A stretch of 21,554 nucleotides of DNA from an uncultured Lachnospiraceae bacterium (GCA_910577115.1 CAJTMC010000053.1:1-21554); one strand, 5' to 3'. Shown: positions 1 through 6,461, counted from the first letter of the stretch. Program-made: numbers and translations. The notes: generated from the sequence alone by a model not told the origin.

Positions 1-11
1 GGGTGAATGCG

Positions 12-404
12 TTACCTCGGCTTTCCAGTTCCGTTGCCCTCGTCATTCCGTACCGCCCTCGCTTTCATTTTCGGCATTAGCAACAGTGGATTGTGGGGGA
101 GTGGTTTCTCGGCTTTCCGCCTTGATTTTAGAGATAATCTGCATTGTGACGCTTGCGTCACATTACACTCCCTTGTCTGCAAGGCAACCGATAAGATGCG
201 GTTTAACTCGTCCTCGTCATAGCGGTAGCAGTCAGGGAAATACTTCACGATAATACCGCCCATGATATACTTGTGATGGTTCTCAGCTTTGCGTTTCTTT
301 TCGTTCTGCTTTTTCTTTTCATTGGCTACACGCTGTTTTGCCTGTTCCAATGCCTGCAATGCTTTTTCTAAGTTTCTGCTTGCGTCATTCTTATTTTCAA
401 TCAT
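12..404 (-). CDS. Small mobilisation-associated protein (DUF3847-like), relaxase neighbour
   Basis: This 130-residue protein is rich in Lys, Glu and Gln. Residues about 8-45 are a highly charged stretch likely to form a coiled coil, followed by a short ordered segment with KYFPDCYRYDEDELN at about 54-68. The composition and position resemble the small DUF3847-type proteins found just upstream of MobA/VirD2-type relaxase genes on Firmicutes integrative or mobilisable elements; this assignment is from memory of the family. The C-terminal 45 residues are low in ordered character and contain the codons of the oriT-like palindrome at 145-162, so the true conserved domain probably ends near residue 85. 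A GAGG ribosome binding site lies 8 bases before the ATG. The relaxase would lie beyond the left edge on the same strand. Confidence 0.5.
   Translation of the reverse strand: MIENKNDASRNLEKALQALEQAKQRVANEKKKQNEKKRKAENHHKYIMGGIIVKYFPDCYRYDEDELNRILSVALQTRECNVTQASQCRLSLKSRRKAEKPLPHNPLLLMPKMKARAVRNDEGNGTGKPR
145..162. repeat. Perfect palindrome, candidate oriT inverted repeat
   Basis: TGTGACG and CGTCACA are perfect inverted 7-mers separated by four bases. The palindrome sits in the 3' half of a small mobilisation-type gene, just where MobA-type elements carry the inverted repeat bound by the relaxase. A nic site cannot be placed because the relaxase gene is outside the window. Confidence 0.4.
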
Positions 405-450
405 TTCTGATACCTCGTTCTTTCTATGCTGTGTTGATGTTTTTTGAAAT

Positions 451-489
451 AAAAAAGGTAGCAGATTGTCTGTGAAGATAATCGCTACC
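451..489 (-). terminator. Rho-independent terminator of the lipoprotein gene
   Basis: On the minus strand GGTAGC pairs with GCTACC, extended by GATT/AATC across a one-base bulge, and is followed directly by a run of six T residues. It lies 46 bases after the stop of the lipoprotein gene at 535-1197 and separates it from the mobilisation gene downstream. Confidence 0.8.
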
Positions 490-534
490 TAAAGGTAAAC
501 AATATTCAGTTTTTCTTTTCTTAAATTCGGAACA

Positions 535-1197
535 TTATAAATCTTTATTTGTCTGCAAATTATATGTGTATGGATAATAGTTCTGTAAAGTATTAACGTC
601 TATTTGCTTGCCTGCATAAGTTTGGAAAAAATTATCATAGTCTGGGTTACTCCATACAGAACCATTCTCAAAAACTACTTCTTTTAGACAAAACAGCGAA
701 TATGCTACTTGATTAGCTTCTCCGTTCCCAACTTGAGGATAGTCTGTCATTTTTTCGCCGTCATATAATGACCAACCTCCATTATAGTTTTCTGTTTGGC
801 AAGGCAAAAGATTTACATTGTCTGTTCTGACTACATAATCATAACTACATTCTGCGCTACTGTCTAAAAAATTCCAATACAATTTCAAAGGCACACCGTT
901 AATATCATAAGCAAGCATACAATATTCCGTTTCAGTAATTGTATTGTCTGTATTATTTGTAAGTATATCATGGATATAAGGATAACCATTATCATAATAT
1001 AAAATATCCGCACTTTCATGGATAATGGATTCTGTTTGTTCTGCATTTTCAGTCGATAGATTTGCTTGTAATGTACCATTGGAAATTATGGCCGATATTT
1101 CTGTGGAAGTGTTCCCAATTTCCTTTTGCGAACAGCCAACCAATGCACTTGCAAGCAGAAAACTCATACATATCATTACTTTACTGTATCTTTTCAT
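535..1197 (-). CDS. Secreted lipoprotein of unknown function
   Basis: The 220-residue protein starts with a lipoprotein signal peptide: basic MKRYSK, a hydrophobic core and the lipobox LVGC, with the lipidated Cys at residue 22. A Ser/Thr/Asn/Glu-rich linker (residues about 23-60) leads to a single domain with many aromatic residues, including LAYDINGVPLKLYW near 100 and GGWSLYDGEKM near 140. This pattern recalls DUF5780-type extracellular domains, but that is a weak recollection. It would be anchored to the outer face of the membrane. It appears monocistronic: a terminator follows it, and no same-strand gene lies close upstream. A GGGGCGG stretch stands shortly before the ATG. The substrate or partner is unknown. 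Confidence 0.75.
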   Translation of the reverse strand: MKRYSKVMICMSFLLASALVGCSQKEIGNTSTEISAIISNGTLQANLSTENAEQTESIIHESADILYYDNGYPYIHDILTNNTDNTITETEYCMLAYDINGVPLKLYWNFLDSSAECSYDYVVRTDNVNLLPCQTENYNGGWSLYDGEKMTDYPQVGNGEANQVAYSLFCLKEVVFENGSVWSNPDYDNFFQTYAGKQIDVNTLQNYYPYTYNLQTNKDL

Positions 1198-1336
1198 AAA
1201 AACCGCCCCTTTCTAAACCATGTTCTATCAAATTCTGTACGGATATTTTACCACAAACACACACACAATTCCATTAAATTTTCCTTAATCTTCCTTTGCT
1301 TTATTCTTTGCAATCATCATCTGCCTTGCCCGTTCC

Positions 1337-1473
1337 CGGGTGTTTGACACTTCTTTTTGATACCATATCGTAAAAATCCTTTATTTAAGCCCATCAAGGC
1401 TAATTTTTTTGTCAAATTTTTTAAAATAGTATGTGCGCTTTTGTGCGCTTTGTTGTATAATAAGATTATATTA
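1337..1473 (+). repeat. Left arm of the long inverted repeat
   Basis: This is a 137-bp near-copy of the transposase promoter and leader end (3334-3470) in opposite orientation, with differences at only three positions. It carries the same TATAAT box (1455-1460), here facing rightward into the 3' side of the element. Confidence 0.9.
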
Positions 1474-1503
1474 TCCGAGTTTGACACTTGTGAAAGCAAA
1501 AAG

Positions 1504-1538
1504 CGGCTACAGACCCAGTAATTATGCGGTCTGTAGCC
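1504..1538 (-). terminator. Hairpin after the transposase gene
   Basis: GGCTACAGACC and GGTCTGTAGCC form a perfect 11-bp stem with a 13-base loop, 25 bases past the transposase stop. On the minus strand it is followed by GCTTTTTGC and so should end transposase mRNA. Being symmetrical, it could also stop rightward transcription coming from the left arm. Confidence 0.7.
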
Positions 1539-1563
1539 ATTTTCTCTTTGGAAACGATTTGTG

Positions 1564-3309
1564 CTATTTTTTTACTGTTCCTGTTTTGGTGTTTTTTATG
1601 ATGCTCCGCATGGCTGATTTTGAAATAAATTCATAATCCGTATGAAAGCCAAATGCCTTGTGTAAATCATCCGTCAGATCGGTTCGCTTGTAAGAAGGGA
1701 TATAGCCGCTTTCCTTTGACAAAAGTGTTACCTGCATGGAACGAAGTGTACTTAGAATCTCGTTACAGGTATAGTTATTTCCGATCCTTTTCTCAAGCAG
1801 GCGGTACACAAGCAGGCTGATGTAACAGGTGAGGAAGTGTGCTTTAATGCGGTCTTCCCGCCTGACATAGATGGGGCGTGCCTCAAAATCTGTTTTCATG
1901 ATGCGGAAGTTTTCTTCTATTTCCCAACGCTGCCGGTTGATTTTTAAAATCCCGCATATATCGTCTTCGAGGTTTGTAATGACAGCATAAAAGCCGTCAT
2001 ACTTTTCCTCATCCCTGATCTTGTCCAGATCAAGCTCACAGACTTTCTTTCCTGCAATCTCTCCATCATTTGTTACATTTGTGGTTTTAATAAAACGGGC
2101 AGGATCATTTTGATTCTTGCCTTTGCGTTTTTTCCCGGGCTGTTCGATCATTTTTATGGCACGTGATATCTGCTGGTCGCGGATCCTTTTCTGGTATGCC
2201 CTGTATTTTGGAGAATAGGTTACAATGACGGTTTCATCCATGTTTCCATTTACAACAGGCACTTCCTTGTAAAAGATTGTTTCGTAAATATCCGGATCGG
2301 ATTCATCAAGAGTGGATATATCAATGAATTTATCGGAACCAAGTCTGCGAAACTGTTTTGGATTCAAGGCAGTCTGCCGGTCTTCCCCGCGCATCTTCTT
2401 TAGAGATTGTGTAATGACATAAGAACGGTTTCCAAAGCTGTTAAATCTGCGGTTTGACTTACTGCCAAGTCCGGCGTCCGAGCAGAAGACAAACCCGCTG
2501 CATGCAAAGTCACGTATTATCTTTGTTTCCAAAGGCTTTAAGGTCGTCTGTTCATTCTGATTTCCCGGGAACACATCAAAAGCAAGGGGAATTCCATCAG
2601 CATCCATAAACAATCCCATTGTAACGATGGGATTCGGCCTGTTTTCTTTGCTTTTTCCATACTTTCTAAAATCATCATCCTGTTCAATTTCAAAGTAATA
2701 ATTCGTACAGTCGTAATAAAGAACCTTCTGGCTTCTCGGATGTACAAAGTTCGAATTACAGTATAGCTCTTCCTGAATAAAGTCGGATTCTTCAGCCATA
2801 ACAGAAAGCGCGCGGTAGATGTTCTGCAGTTCATACTTAGGCGGTTCAAGCAGCGTGCGGCAGTAAGAGTAACTGCTCAGTTTGCTGGAAGGCGCCAGAA
2901 ATCTTGAAAAAATCTGATCAGTAAGAATTGCGCCGAAATCATAAGTGTATTTGTGGCGTTTAGAAATCTTTTGACAAATGGAATCTAATTTCAATTCAGT
3001 GCACAGTTTTTGGAGGAACAGATATCCAATCTGAAAACAGCGTTCTTCATTTTTAGGAATATAAGCGCTTCTTGATAAAGAAACTGTAACGCTGCCTGCT
3101 TTAGCGTTGTATTCCATGGTATCTTTTTCCGCTTCCGATTTTGCCCATGCCATCATGGCATCATAATCTCCGGAAAACTGGTCTAAGAGTTCGTTCAGCT
3201 TTCCAAGTTTTCTATGGATCTGGGTAGCAGTTTTTCCATTACTTTTACGGTATGAGCGTTTAATATAGACATCTTTGTTATCTGAATTACCTGTAAGTGA
3301 GATATACAT
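1564..3309 (-). CDS. IS1634-family (IS4-like) DDE transposase
   Basis: This is a 581-residue transposase. The start MYISLTGN at 3309 is preceded by GGGAGGAATTTTGC, an excellent ribosome binding site; an upstream in-frame ATG at 3450 would extend it through the terminal repeat and is rejected. Visible catalytic landmarks are LYYDCTNYYFE (Asp near residue 200), FCSDAGLGS (Asp near 278) and NRQRWEIEENFRIMK (Glu near 466 with the downstream Arg/Lys of an IS4-type signature), giving D-D-E spacing with a long insertion before the last Glu, as in IS1634 and related families. The C-terminal segment AHFLTCYISLLVYRLLEKRI is the usual helical tail. No frameshift or internal stop is seen. The TATAAT box lies in the terminal arm. 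Confidence 0.9.
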   Translation of the reverse strand: MYISLTGNSDNKDVYIKRSYRKSNGKTATQIHRKLGKLNELLDQFSGDYDAMMAWAKSEAEKDTMEYNAKAGSVTVSLSRSAYIPKNEERCFQIGYLFLQKLCTELKLDSICQKISKRHKYTYDFGAILTDQIFSRFLAPSSKLSSYSYCRTLLEPPKYELQNIYRALSVMAEESDFIQEELYCNSNFVHPRSQKVLYYDCTNYYFEIEQDDDFRKYGKSKENRPNPIVTMGLFMDADGIPLAFDVFPGNQNEQTTLKPLETKIIRDFACSGFVFCSDAGLGSKSNRRFNSFGNRSYVITQSLKKMRGEDRQTALNPKQFRRLGSDKFIDISTLDESDPDIYETIFYKEVPVVNGNMDETVIVTYSPKYRAYQKRIRDQQISRAIKMIEQPGKKRKGKNQNDPARFIKTTNVTNDGEIAGKKVCELDLDKIRDEEKYDGFYAVITNLEDDICGILKINRQRWEIEENFRIMKTDFEARPIYVRREDRIKAHFLTCYISLLVYRLLEKRIGNNYTCNEILSTLRSMQVTLLSKESGYIPSYKRTDLTDDLHKAFGFHTDYEFISKSAMRSIIKNTKTGTVKK

Positions 3310-3333
3310 GCAAAATTCCTCCCTGCTGCTTTG

Positions 3334-3470
3334 TAATATAATCTTATTATACAACAAAGCGTACAAAAGCGCACGTACTATTTTAAAAAATTTGACAAAA
3401 AAATAAGCCTTGATGGGCTTAAATAAAGGATTTTTACGATATGGTATCAAAAAGAAGTGTCAAACACCCG
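3334..3470 (-). repeat. Right arm of the long inverted repeat with transposase promoter
   Basis: This is the mate of 1337-1473, identical at 134 of 137 positions. It contains, on the minus strand, TATAAT about 40 bases before the transposase start, so one arm doubles as the gene's promoter region. Confidence 0.85.
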
Positions 3471-3970
3471 TATGAGTTTTTCAGAAAAATTTTTCGATAT
3501 TTTTAAAAACAGAACATTAAAATCGCATACAGGGGTTTTATTTATAAAGAAAATATAAAGATTTTATTAAAATCAAGTTTATAAGTTTATCCTGTAATCT
3601 AAGTGAACTTTGTTGATATATTTTTACAGAAATTAACAAAATTTGAGGGTAAATTATAAAATCCAAAATATACAGCAAAAAGAATGTATTGTTTTACTAT
3701 ACAATTAGTCCAATATTAGTAAAATGGTTTGGTAATCAAAAATGGATTATAAAATTATGGAAGAAAATGTTAGACATTATGGTATCTAAGTTAAATAACA
3801 CAGGAATAGAAAATACATATTATGAAGATTAAAATTATTAGTATATGAATGGATTATTTCAATTTCAATAAGCTATTGTAAATTAAATATTAATATTGCA
3901 ATTATTTTATTATATTTATTTACGGAAGTAATGAAAGCACTGAAATTATAAAATTATGGAATGATTGTTC
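3471..3970. other. AT-rich intergenic stretch with gene debris
   Basis: Apart from the CFI-box-like remnant, this very AT-rich stretch shows only short open frames. One after 3832 (starting RLKLLVYEWIIS) has no usable start. No RNA gene or promoter was recognised. Confidence 0.5.
3653..3832 (+). pseudogene. C-terminal remnant of a CFI-box-CTERM-like protein
   Basis: An open frame without a start codon encodes 59 residues ending in a natural-looking C-terminus. Residues 14-33 read FYYTISPILVKWFGNQKWII, followed by LDIMVSKLNN and the tail ENTYYED. This arrangement (YY.ISP.LV..FG, then a basic/aromatic stretch, then LD.MV..LN) is what I recall from the end of proteins carrying the CFI-box C-terminal domain. 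Just upstream, another frame gives LTKFEGKL, which would fit the preceding FRD-like segment if one base were lost near 3655. It is therefore a 5'-truncated and frameshifted relic. It lies 183 bases from the insertion sequence. Confidence 0.45.
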
Positions 3971-4010
3971 AACAGCAGAGTCCAAATTGATATTTGGTTA
4001 CTCTGCTGTT
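3971..4010 (+). terminator. Strong hairpin terminator
   Basis: AACAGCAGAGT pairs perfectly with ACTCTGCTGTT, and CCAAA/TTTGG extend the stem inside a two-base bulge. On the plus strand it is followed by TTACTTTTAAG. The weaker T content on the other side suggests that it originally ended a plus-strand gene, of which only debris remains, though it may also stop the exporter mRNA arriving from the right. Confidence 0.65.
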
Positions 4011-4031
4011 TACTTTTAAGATGGCTATAAT

Positions 4032-4163
4032 CTATAAGTCCAATATGCTGATTAACCTTTCCAGTTTGTATTTCGAGTATAGATAAGCAACACCTTTAAT
4101 GAGTAAATTTTGTAGTTTCTCAGACAATAATTGTTTATCTTCTAAATAGATAAAATTACAGTC
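4032..4163 (-). pseudogene. Possible small degraded ORF after the exporter gene
   Basis: On the minus strand, right after the exporter stop, a frame with no ATG encodes 43 protein-like residues including LEDKQLLSEKLQNLLIKGVA. The exporter stop is followed by ATGAGACTGTAA, so one inserted or lost base would give this frame a start. The family is not recognised; it may be a decayed downstream partner gene or chance. Confidence 0.25.
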
Positions 4164-4167
4164 TCAT

Positions 4168-5859
4168 TTAATTAGAATTTTCTTCTTTCTTGTATAAGCC
4201 AAAAAAGTAACTGTTATTTTCCAGCAATTCATCAAAAGTCCCATTACCAACAATCTTTCCGTTTCTAAATACAATAATACGGTCAAATTCCCTAATGGAA
4301 GTCAGACGGTGGGCAACAGCAATCACGGTAGCATGTTTTATCTGTTCCAAAACATTTTTCATAACGATACCTTCGGTCACGTTGTCCAGTGCTGATGTTG
4401 CTTCATCTAAAACGACTATATCAGAATTATCAAACCAAAGTCGGGCTAATGCCAATCGCTGCTTTTCTCCACCCGATAAACAAGTTCCTTTCTCACCTAT
4501 TTTTGTTTCTACACCTTTATCCAATGCGGCAAGCAATGACAACAGATGTGTTTTTTCAAGGCATACATGAATATCATTTTCTGAAACTTCCCTGTCAAAC
4601 ACAAGATTTTCTCTGATTGTGCCGTCAAAAACAGGAGTGTCCTGTGATAAATAGGATACTTTTTCATACAATGATTCCAGTGAAATATTTTTAAGTGGTT
4701 CGTCGTCAAAAAGAATATTTCCCTTATCATACTTGAGCAGTCCAACCAAAATTTTTGTCAATGTAGATTTTCCCGAACCCGATTCGCCGACAAATGCTAT
4801 TTTTTCACCTCTTTTAATAATCAGACTGACAGATTGAAGCACCTCTTTGTTTTCATAGGAAAACGATACGTCCTCAACATGAATTTCGCTTAATGGTGCA
4901 GGGAAATCTATGCCTTGTTCAAGCTGTGTATCTTCTTTCAAATCTAACAGCCCCGTAAACCGCATCCAAGTCGTTTTATTCAGTTTGTACTGTACATAAA
5001 TAACGTTAAAAATTGCGATAGGAGTATACGCATTATCAATCAATGTGATTAAAGCAACTACAGAGCCAATGGATAAATGGTTGTTTCTCCACGCATAAGC
5101 TAAAATCCCAACATCTAAGCAGGCAACTAATAATGCAAATATGGTGAAAAACGCTTCGTGTATCATAGTCATTTTTACTTTTGATGATACAATAACACGC
5201 TTTGCCCCCAATGCCTTTTTTACTTCATTTGGAAATTGATGTTTCATGCGGAAAATCGGCATTTCCATAAAGCCACGCACAAGAAAATGGTTTAATTCTT
5301 CCTCGTTTGTCAGTATCTTTTCCTTTACCTGATACAATCCTTGCAGCAGCAGATTCGTTACCAAAAATACAATAATATATCCTGCCAAAAGAAAATATGT
5401 AATCGTTCTGTCTATTTTCCAGATAAAATATAGGCTAAAAAGAATTGTCGGCAGTAAATTTCTGACGACGCTAAACCAAAAGTCATAGAGAACACCTTTT
5501 CCTGCATTAGCCCCATTTTCAATCTGTTGAACCAACTTTCCTGTTCCTAACTTTTGGTATTCAGAATAATCCATTCTGCCAATCTTACGCAGTGCCAGTA
5601 ACTTAAAATCCAGGTAAATCTCATTTCCAAGTTTGGCAGACGGATATTCGTCTATATAGTTCATTCCATAATTGATAAAAAGAATGGCACCATAAAATAA
5701 AATCCCATAAACGGTTATTGTTCTGTCTGTCAGTCCGTCTATAACCTTTTGAAAATAGTCAGCTTTGTAGTTTGACATAAAGGCATTGAATAAGCCGATT
5801 AACAGATAGACAATTACCCATTTCTTGTTATTTCTTAAAACTTCTTTCATATAACGCAT
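4168..5859 (-). CDS. ABC exporter, fused membrane and ATPase domains
   Basis: This 563-residue half-transporter has a type IV ABC exporter fold: a membrane domain (residues about 10-300, with hydrophobic spans near 17-30, 50-65, 130-150, 155-180, 235-255 and 260-285) followed by the ATPase domain. Key motifs are Walker A GESGSGKST (358-366), Q-loop YLSQD (403-407), signature LSGGEKQ (461-467), Walker B VVLDEAT (482-488) and the switch His in VAHRL (517). All catalytic residues are present, so it should work as a homodimer or with a partner encoded elsewhere. It lacks an N-terminal C39 peptidase domain. I chose the ATG at 5859 because AAAAGGAG stands 7 bases before it; an upstream ATG at 5886 lacks such a site. 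The substrate is unknown: drug, lipid or small peptide. The upstream leader ORF and repeats suggest regulated expression. Confidence 0.88.
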   Translation of the reverse strand: MRYMKEVLRNNKKWVIVYLLIGLFNAFMSNYKADYFQKVIDGLTDRTITVYGILFYGAILFINYGMNYIDEYPSAKLGNEIYLDFKLLALRKIGRMDYSEYQKLGTGKLVQQIENGANAGKGVLYDFWFSVVRNLLPTILFSLYFIWKIDRTITYFLLAGYIIVFLVTNLLLQGLYQVKEKILTNEEELNHFLVRGFMEMPIFRMKHQFPNEVKKALGAKRVIVSSKVKMTMIHEAFFTIFALLVACLDVGILAYAWRNNHLSIGSVVALITLIDNAYTPIAIFNVIYVQYKLNKTTWMRFTGLLDLKEDTQLEQGIDFPAPLSEIHVEDVSFSYENKEVLQSVSLIIKRGEKIAFVGESGSGKSTLTKILVGLLKYDKGNILFDDEPLKNISLESLYEKVSYLSQDTPVFDGTIRENLVFDREVSENDIHVCLEKTHLLSLLAALDKGVETKIGEKGTCLSGGEKQRLALARLWFDNSDIVVLDEATSALDNVTEGIVMKNVLEQIKHATVIAVAHRLTSIREFDRIIVFRNGKIVGNGTFDELLENNSYFFGLYKKEENSN

Positions 5860-5878
5860 AACTGTACTCCTTTTCTGA

Positions 5879-5913
5879 AATGACAAGAATTGTCATTCGA
5901 TAATATTGTCATT
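5879..5913. promoter_or_regulatory. Palindromic operator-like half-sites TTGTCATT
   Basis: AATGACAA (5879-5886) and TTGTCATT (5890-5897) form a perfect 8+8 palindrome with a three-base spacer, and a third TTGTCATT follows at 5906-5913. Spaced repeats of one half-site are typical of repressor binding, but the element is also just upstream of the exporter ribosome binding site and could act as an RNA hairpin. Confidence 0.4.
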
Positions 5914-5943
5914 AGAACAGTACAGTTGCAACTGTCAGCAGGT

Positions 5944-6033
5944 TCAATTATCCTCAGCACAATCTGCTAACAGTAAACTAACGCTTGTTAGTTTTATCAA
6001 CTGTACTGAGTAAATATCTCGGATATATTTCAT
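5944..6033 (-). CDS. 29-residue peptide upstream of the exporter: leader peptide or peptide precursor
   Basis: A 29-codon ORF starts MKYIRDIYSVQ and ends LLLADCAEDN. It has one of the best ribosome binding sites in the window, GGAGGTG with a 9-base spacer, which chooses this start within a longer open frame. The stop is 84 bases before the exporter start. Its codons 9-12 contain arm A, and codons 14-20 hold a second perfect palindrome. It could be a regulatory leader whose translation controls the exporter mRNA, or a precursor of a small exported peptide: a mostly hydrophobic middle, one Cys and an acidic tail. No peptide-modifying enzyme is present nearby, which makes the leader reading somewhat more likely. 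No family is recognised. Confidence 0.5.
   Translation of the reverse strand: MKYIRDIYSVQLIKLTSVSLLLADCAEDN
5975..5994. promoter_or_regulatory. Perfect palindrome AAACTAAC-N4-GTTAGTTT
   Basis: This is an 8+8 inverted repeat with a four-base spacer. Its form resembles TetR-family operators, but no regulator gene is adjacent and it lies inside the leader ORF, so it may instead be an RNA hairpin of the attenuator. Confidence 0.4.
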
Positions 6034-6097
6034 AAATAAATTCACCTCCATTCTCTTTTTCCAAACAAAAAATCTTCCCATAAAGACAGCAAAAACA

Positions 6098-6115
6098 ACC
6101 CAAATACTTTTGGGT
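6098..6115 (-). terminator. Short hairpin with T-rich tail between small ORFs and leader ORF
   Basis: ACCCAAA and TTTGGGT form a perfect 7-bp stem with a 4-base loop. On the minus strand it is followed by TGTTTTTGC. It lies between the stop of the 48-codon ORF (6143) and the leader ORF ribosome binding site, so it is a weak terminator or a transcription attenuator. Confidence 0.4.
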
Positions 6116-6142
6116 ATATTTTGCCATTCATGCGAAAGATTT

Positions 6143-6289
6143 TCAACATCCAACATTATTCAAATCGCAAATACGATTCTCAATTTCTTCGGTAGTAACA
6201 CGCCAATGGACGAATTGAATTACTACCTCTACAAAATAGCATTTTTCATTGTTTTTGTCAATAACCTTTTTCTTTTTGGGTTTCCCCAT
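6143..6289 (-). CDS. Small hypothetical protein, 48 aa
   Basis: An ORF of 48 codons starts MGKPKKKKVIDKN and continues with CYFVEVVIQFVHWRVTTEEI, ending ICDLNNVGC. The mix of a basic start, an amphipathic middle and Cys/Trp residues reads like a genuine protein rather than a shadow. No clear ribosome binding site is seen; an in-frame ATG 15 bases upstream is an alternative start. It overlaps the end of the 70-codon ORF in another frame, so the two may be coupled genes or one gene broken by a frameshift near 6290. The family is not recognised. Confidence 0.4.
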   Translation of the reverse strand: MGKPKKKKVIDKNNEKCYFVEVVIQFVHWRVTTEEIENRICDLNNVGC

Positions 6290-6441
6290 TTTTGAAATTT
6301 GCATCTCTGAACCCCGCATAAAATCAGTATTTTTTCATAAAAGGGACAATCACAACTGGCAATTCCCCATTCGTTTCGTATTTGTGCGGCTTTGCAAAAA
6401 GCGGACAGGAAAAAATGGGGAAACTCAAAATGAAAACTCAA
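6229..6441 (-). CDS. Small Cys-rich hypothetical ORF, possibly degraded
   Basis: This 70-codon ORF contains NEWGIASCDCPFYEK followed by LCGVQRCKF, a spacing of Cys residues that recalls small zinc-binding proteins carried by Firmicutes conjugative elements. The first 15 residues are rich in Phe and look non-coding, so the true start is probably inside, or the gene is truncated. If a base were lost near 6290 the frame would run into the MGKPKKKK protein, giving one protein of roughly 100 residues. Low certainty. Confidence 0.3.
   Translation of the reverse strand: MSFHFEFPHFFLSAFCKAAQIRNEWGIASCDCPFYEKILILCGVQRCKFQKWGNPKRKRLLTKTMKNAIL
6274..6430. repeat. 20-bp inverted repeat flanking a 157-bp segment
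   Basis: TTTTGGGTTTCCCCATTTTT (6274-6293) and AAAAATGGGGAAACTCAAAA (6411-6430) are inverted copies with one mismatch. Both contain an AAAAATGGGGAAAC start-like sequence, one reading into the 48-aa ORF on the minus strand and one into a 12-codon ORF on the plus strand. It could be a small inverted-repeat element or an inverted duplication of a gene start. Confidence 0.45.
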
Positions 6442-6461
6442 AACTCAAAATGAGAAAAGTC

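Larger units (their letters stand above)
1337..3470 (-). mobile_element. IS1634/IS4-like insertion sequence with 137-bp inverted arms
   Basis: A complete DDE transposase gene is bounded by sequences 1337-1473 and 3334-3470, which are reverse complements over 137 positions with three mismatches and no gaps. Both ends begin CGGGTGTTTGACACTTC. No convincing target-site duplication is visible: the flanks read GCCCGTTCC on the left and TATGAGTTT on the right. A second, internal copy of the end motif, GTTTGACACTT, lies at 1480-1490, just inside the left arm. The original element may therefore have spanned about 1479 to 3468, with the left outer arm added by a later rearrangement. The gene appears intact, so the element could be active. 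Confidence 0.75.
5860..6008 (-). promoter_or_regulatory. Candidate translational attenuator before the ABC exporter
   Basis: On the minus strand arm A, CAGTACAGTTG (5998-6008, inside the leader ORF), is perfectly complementary over 11 bases to arm B', CAACTGTACTG (5918-5928). A third element C, AGTACAGTT (5860-5868), is a 9-base copy of A filling the gap between the exporter's GGAG and its ATG, and can also pair with B'. A and C therefore compete for B'. The A:B' stem would enclose the hairpin AAACTAAC/GTTAGTTT; the B':C stem would enclose AATGACAA/TTGTCATT. The pairings are seen directly; the regulatory role is inference. Confidence 0.5.

Noticed and set aside
3310..3450. N-terminal extension of the transposase from an ATG at 3450
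   Set aside because: The extension reads through the terminal repeat and lies over the TATAAT box; the ATG at 3309 has a strong ribosome binding site and a family-like N-terminus.
1337..3470. Composite transposon or target-site duplication
   Set aside because: The long repeats are inverted rather than direct, only one transposase gene is present and the flanks share no duplicated bases.
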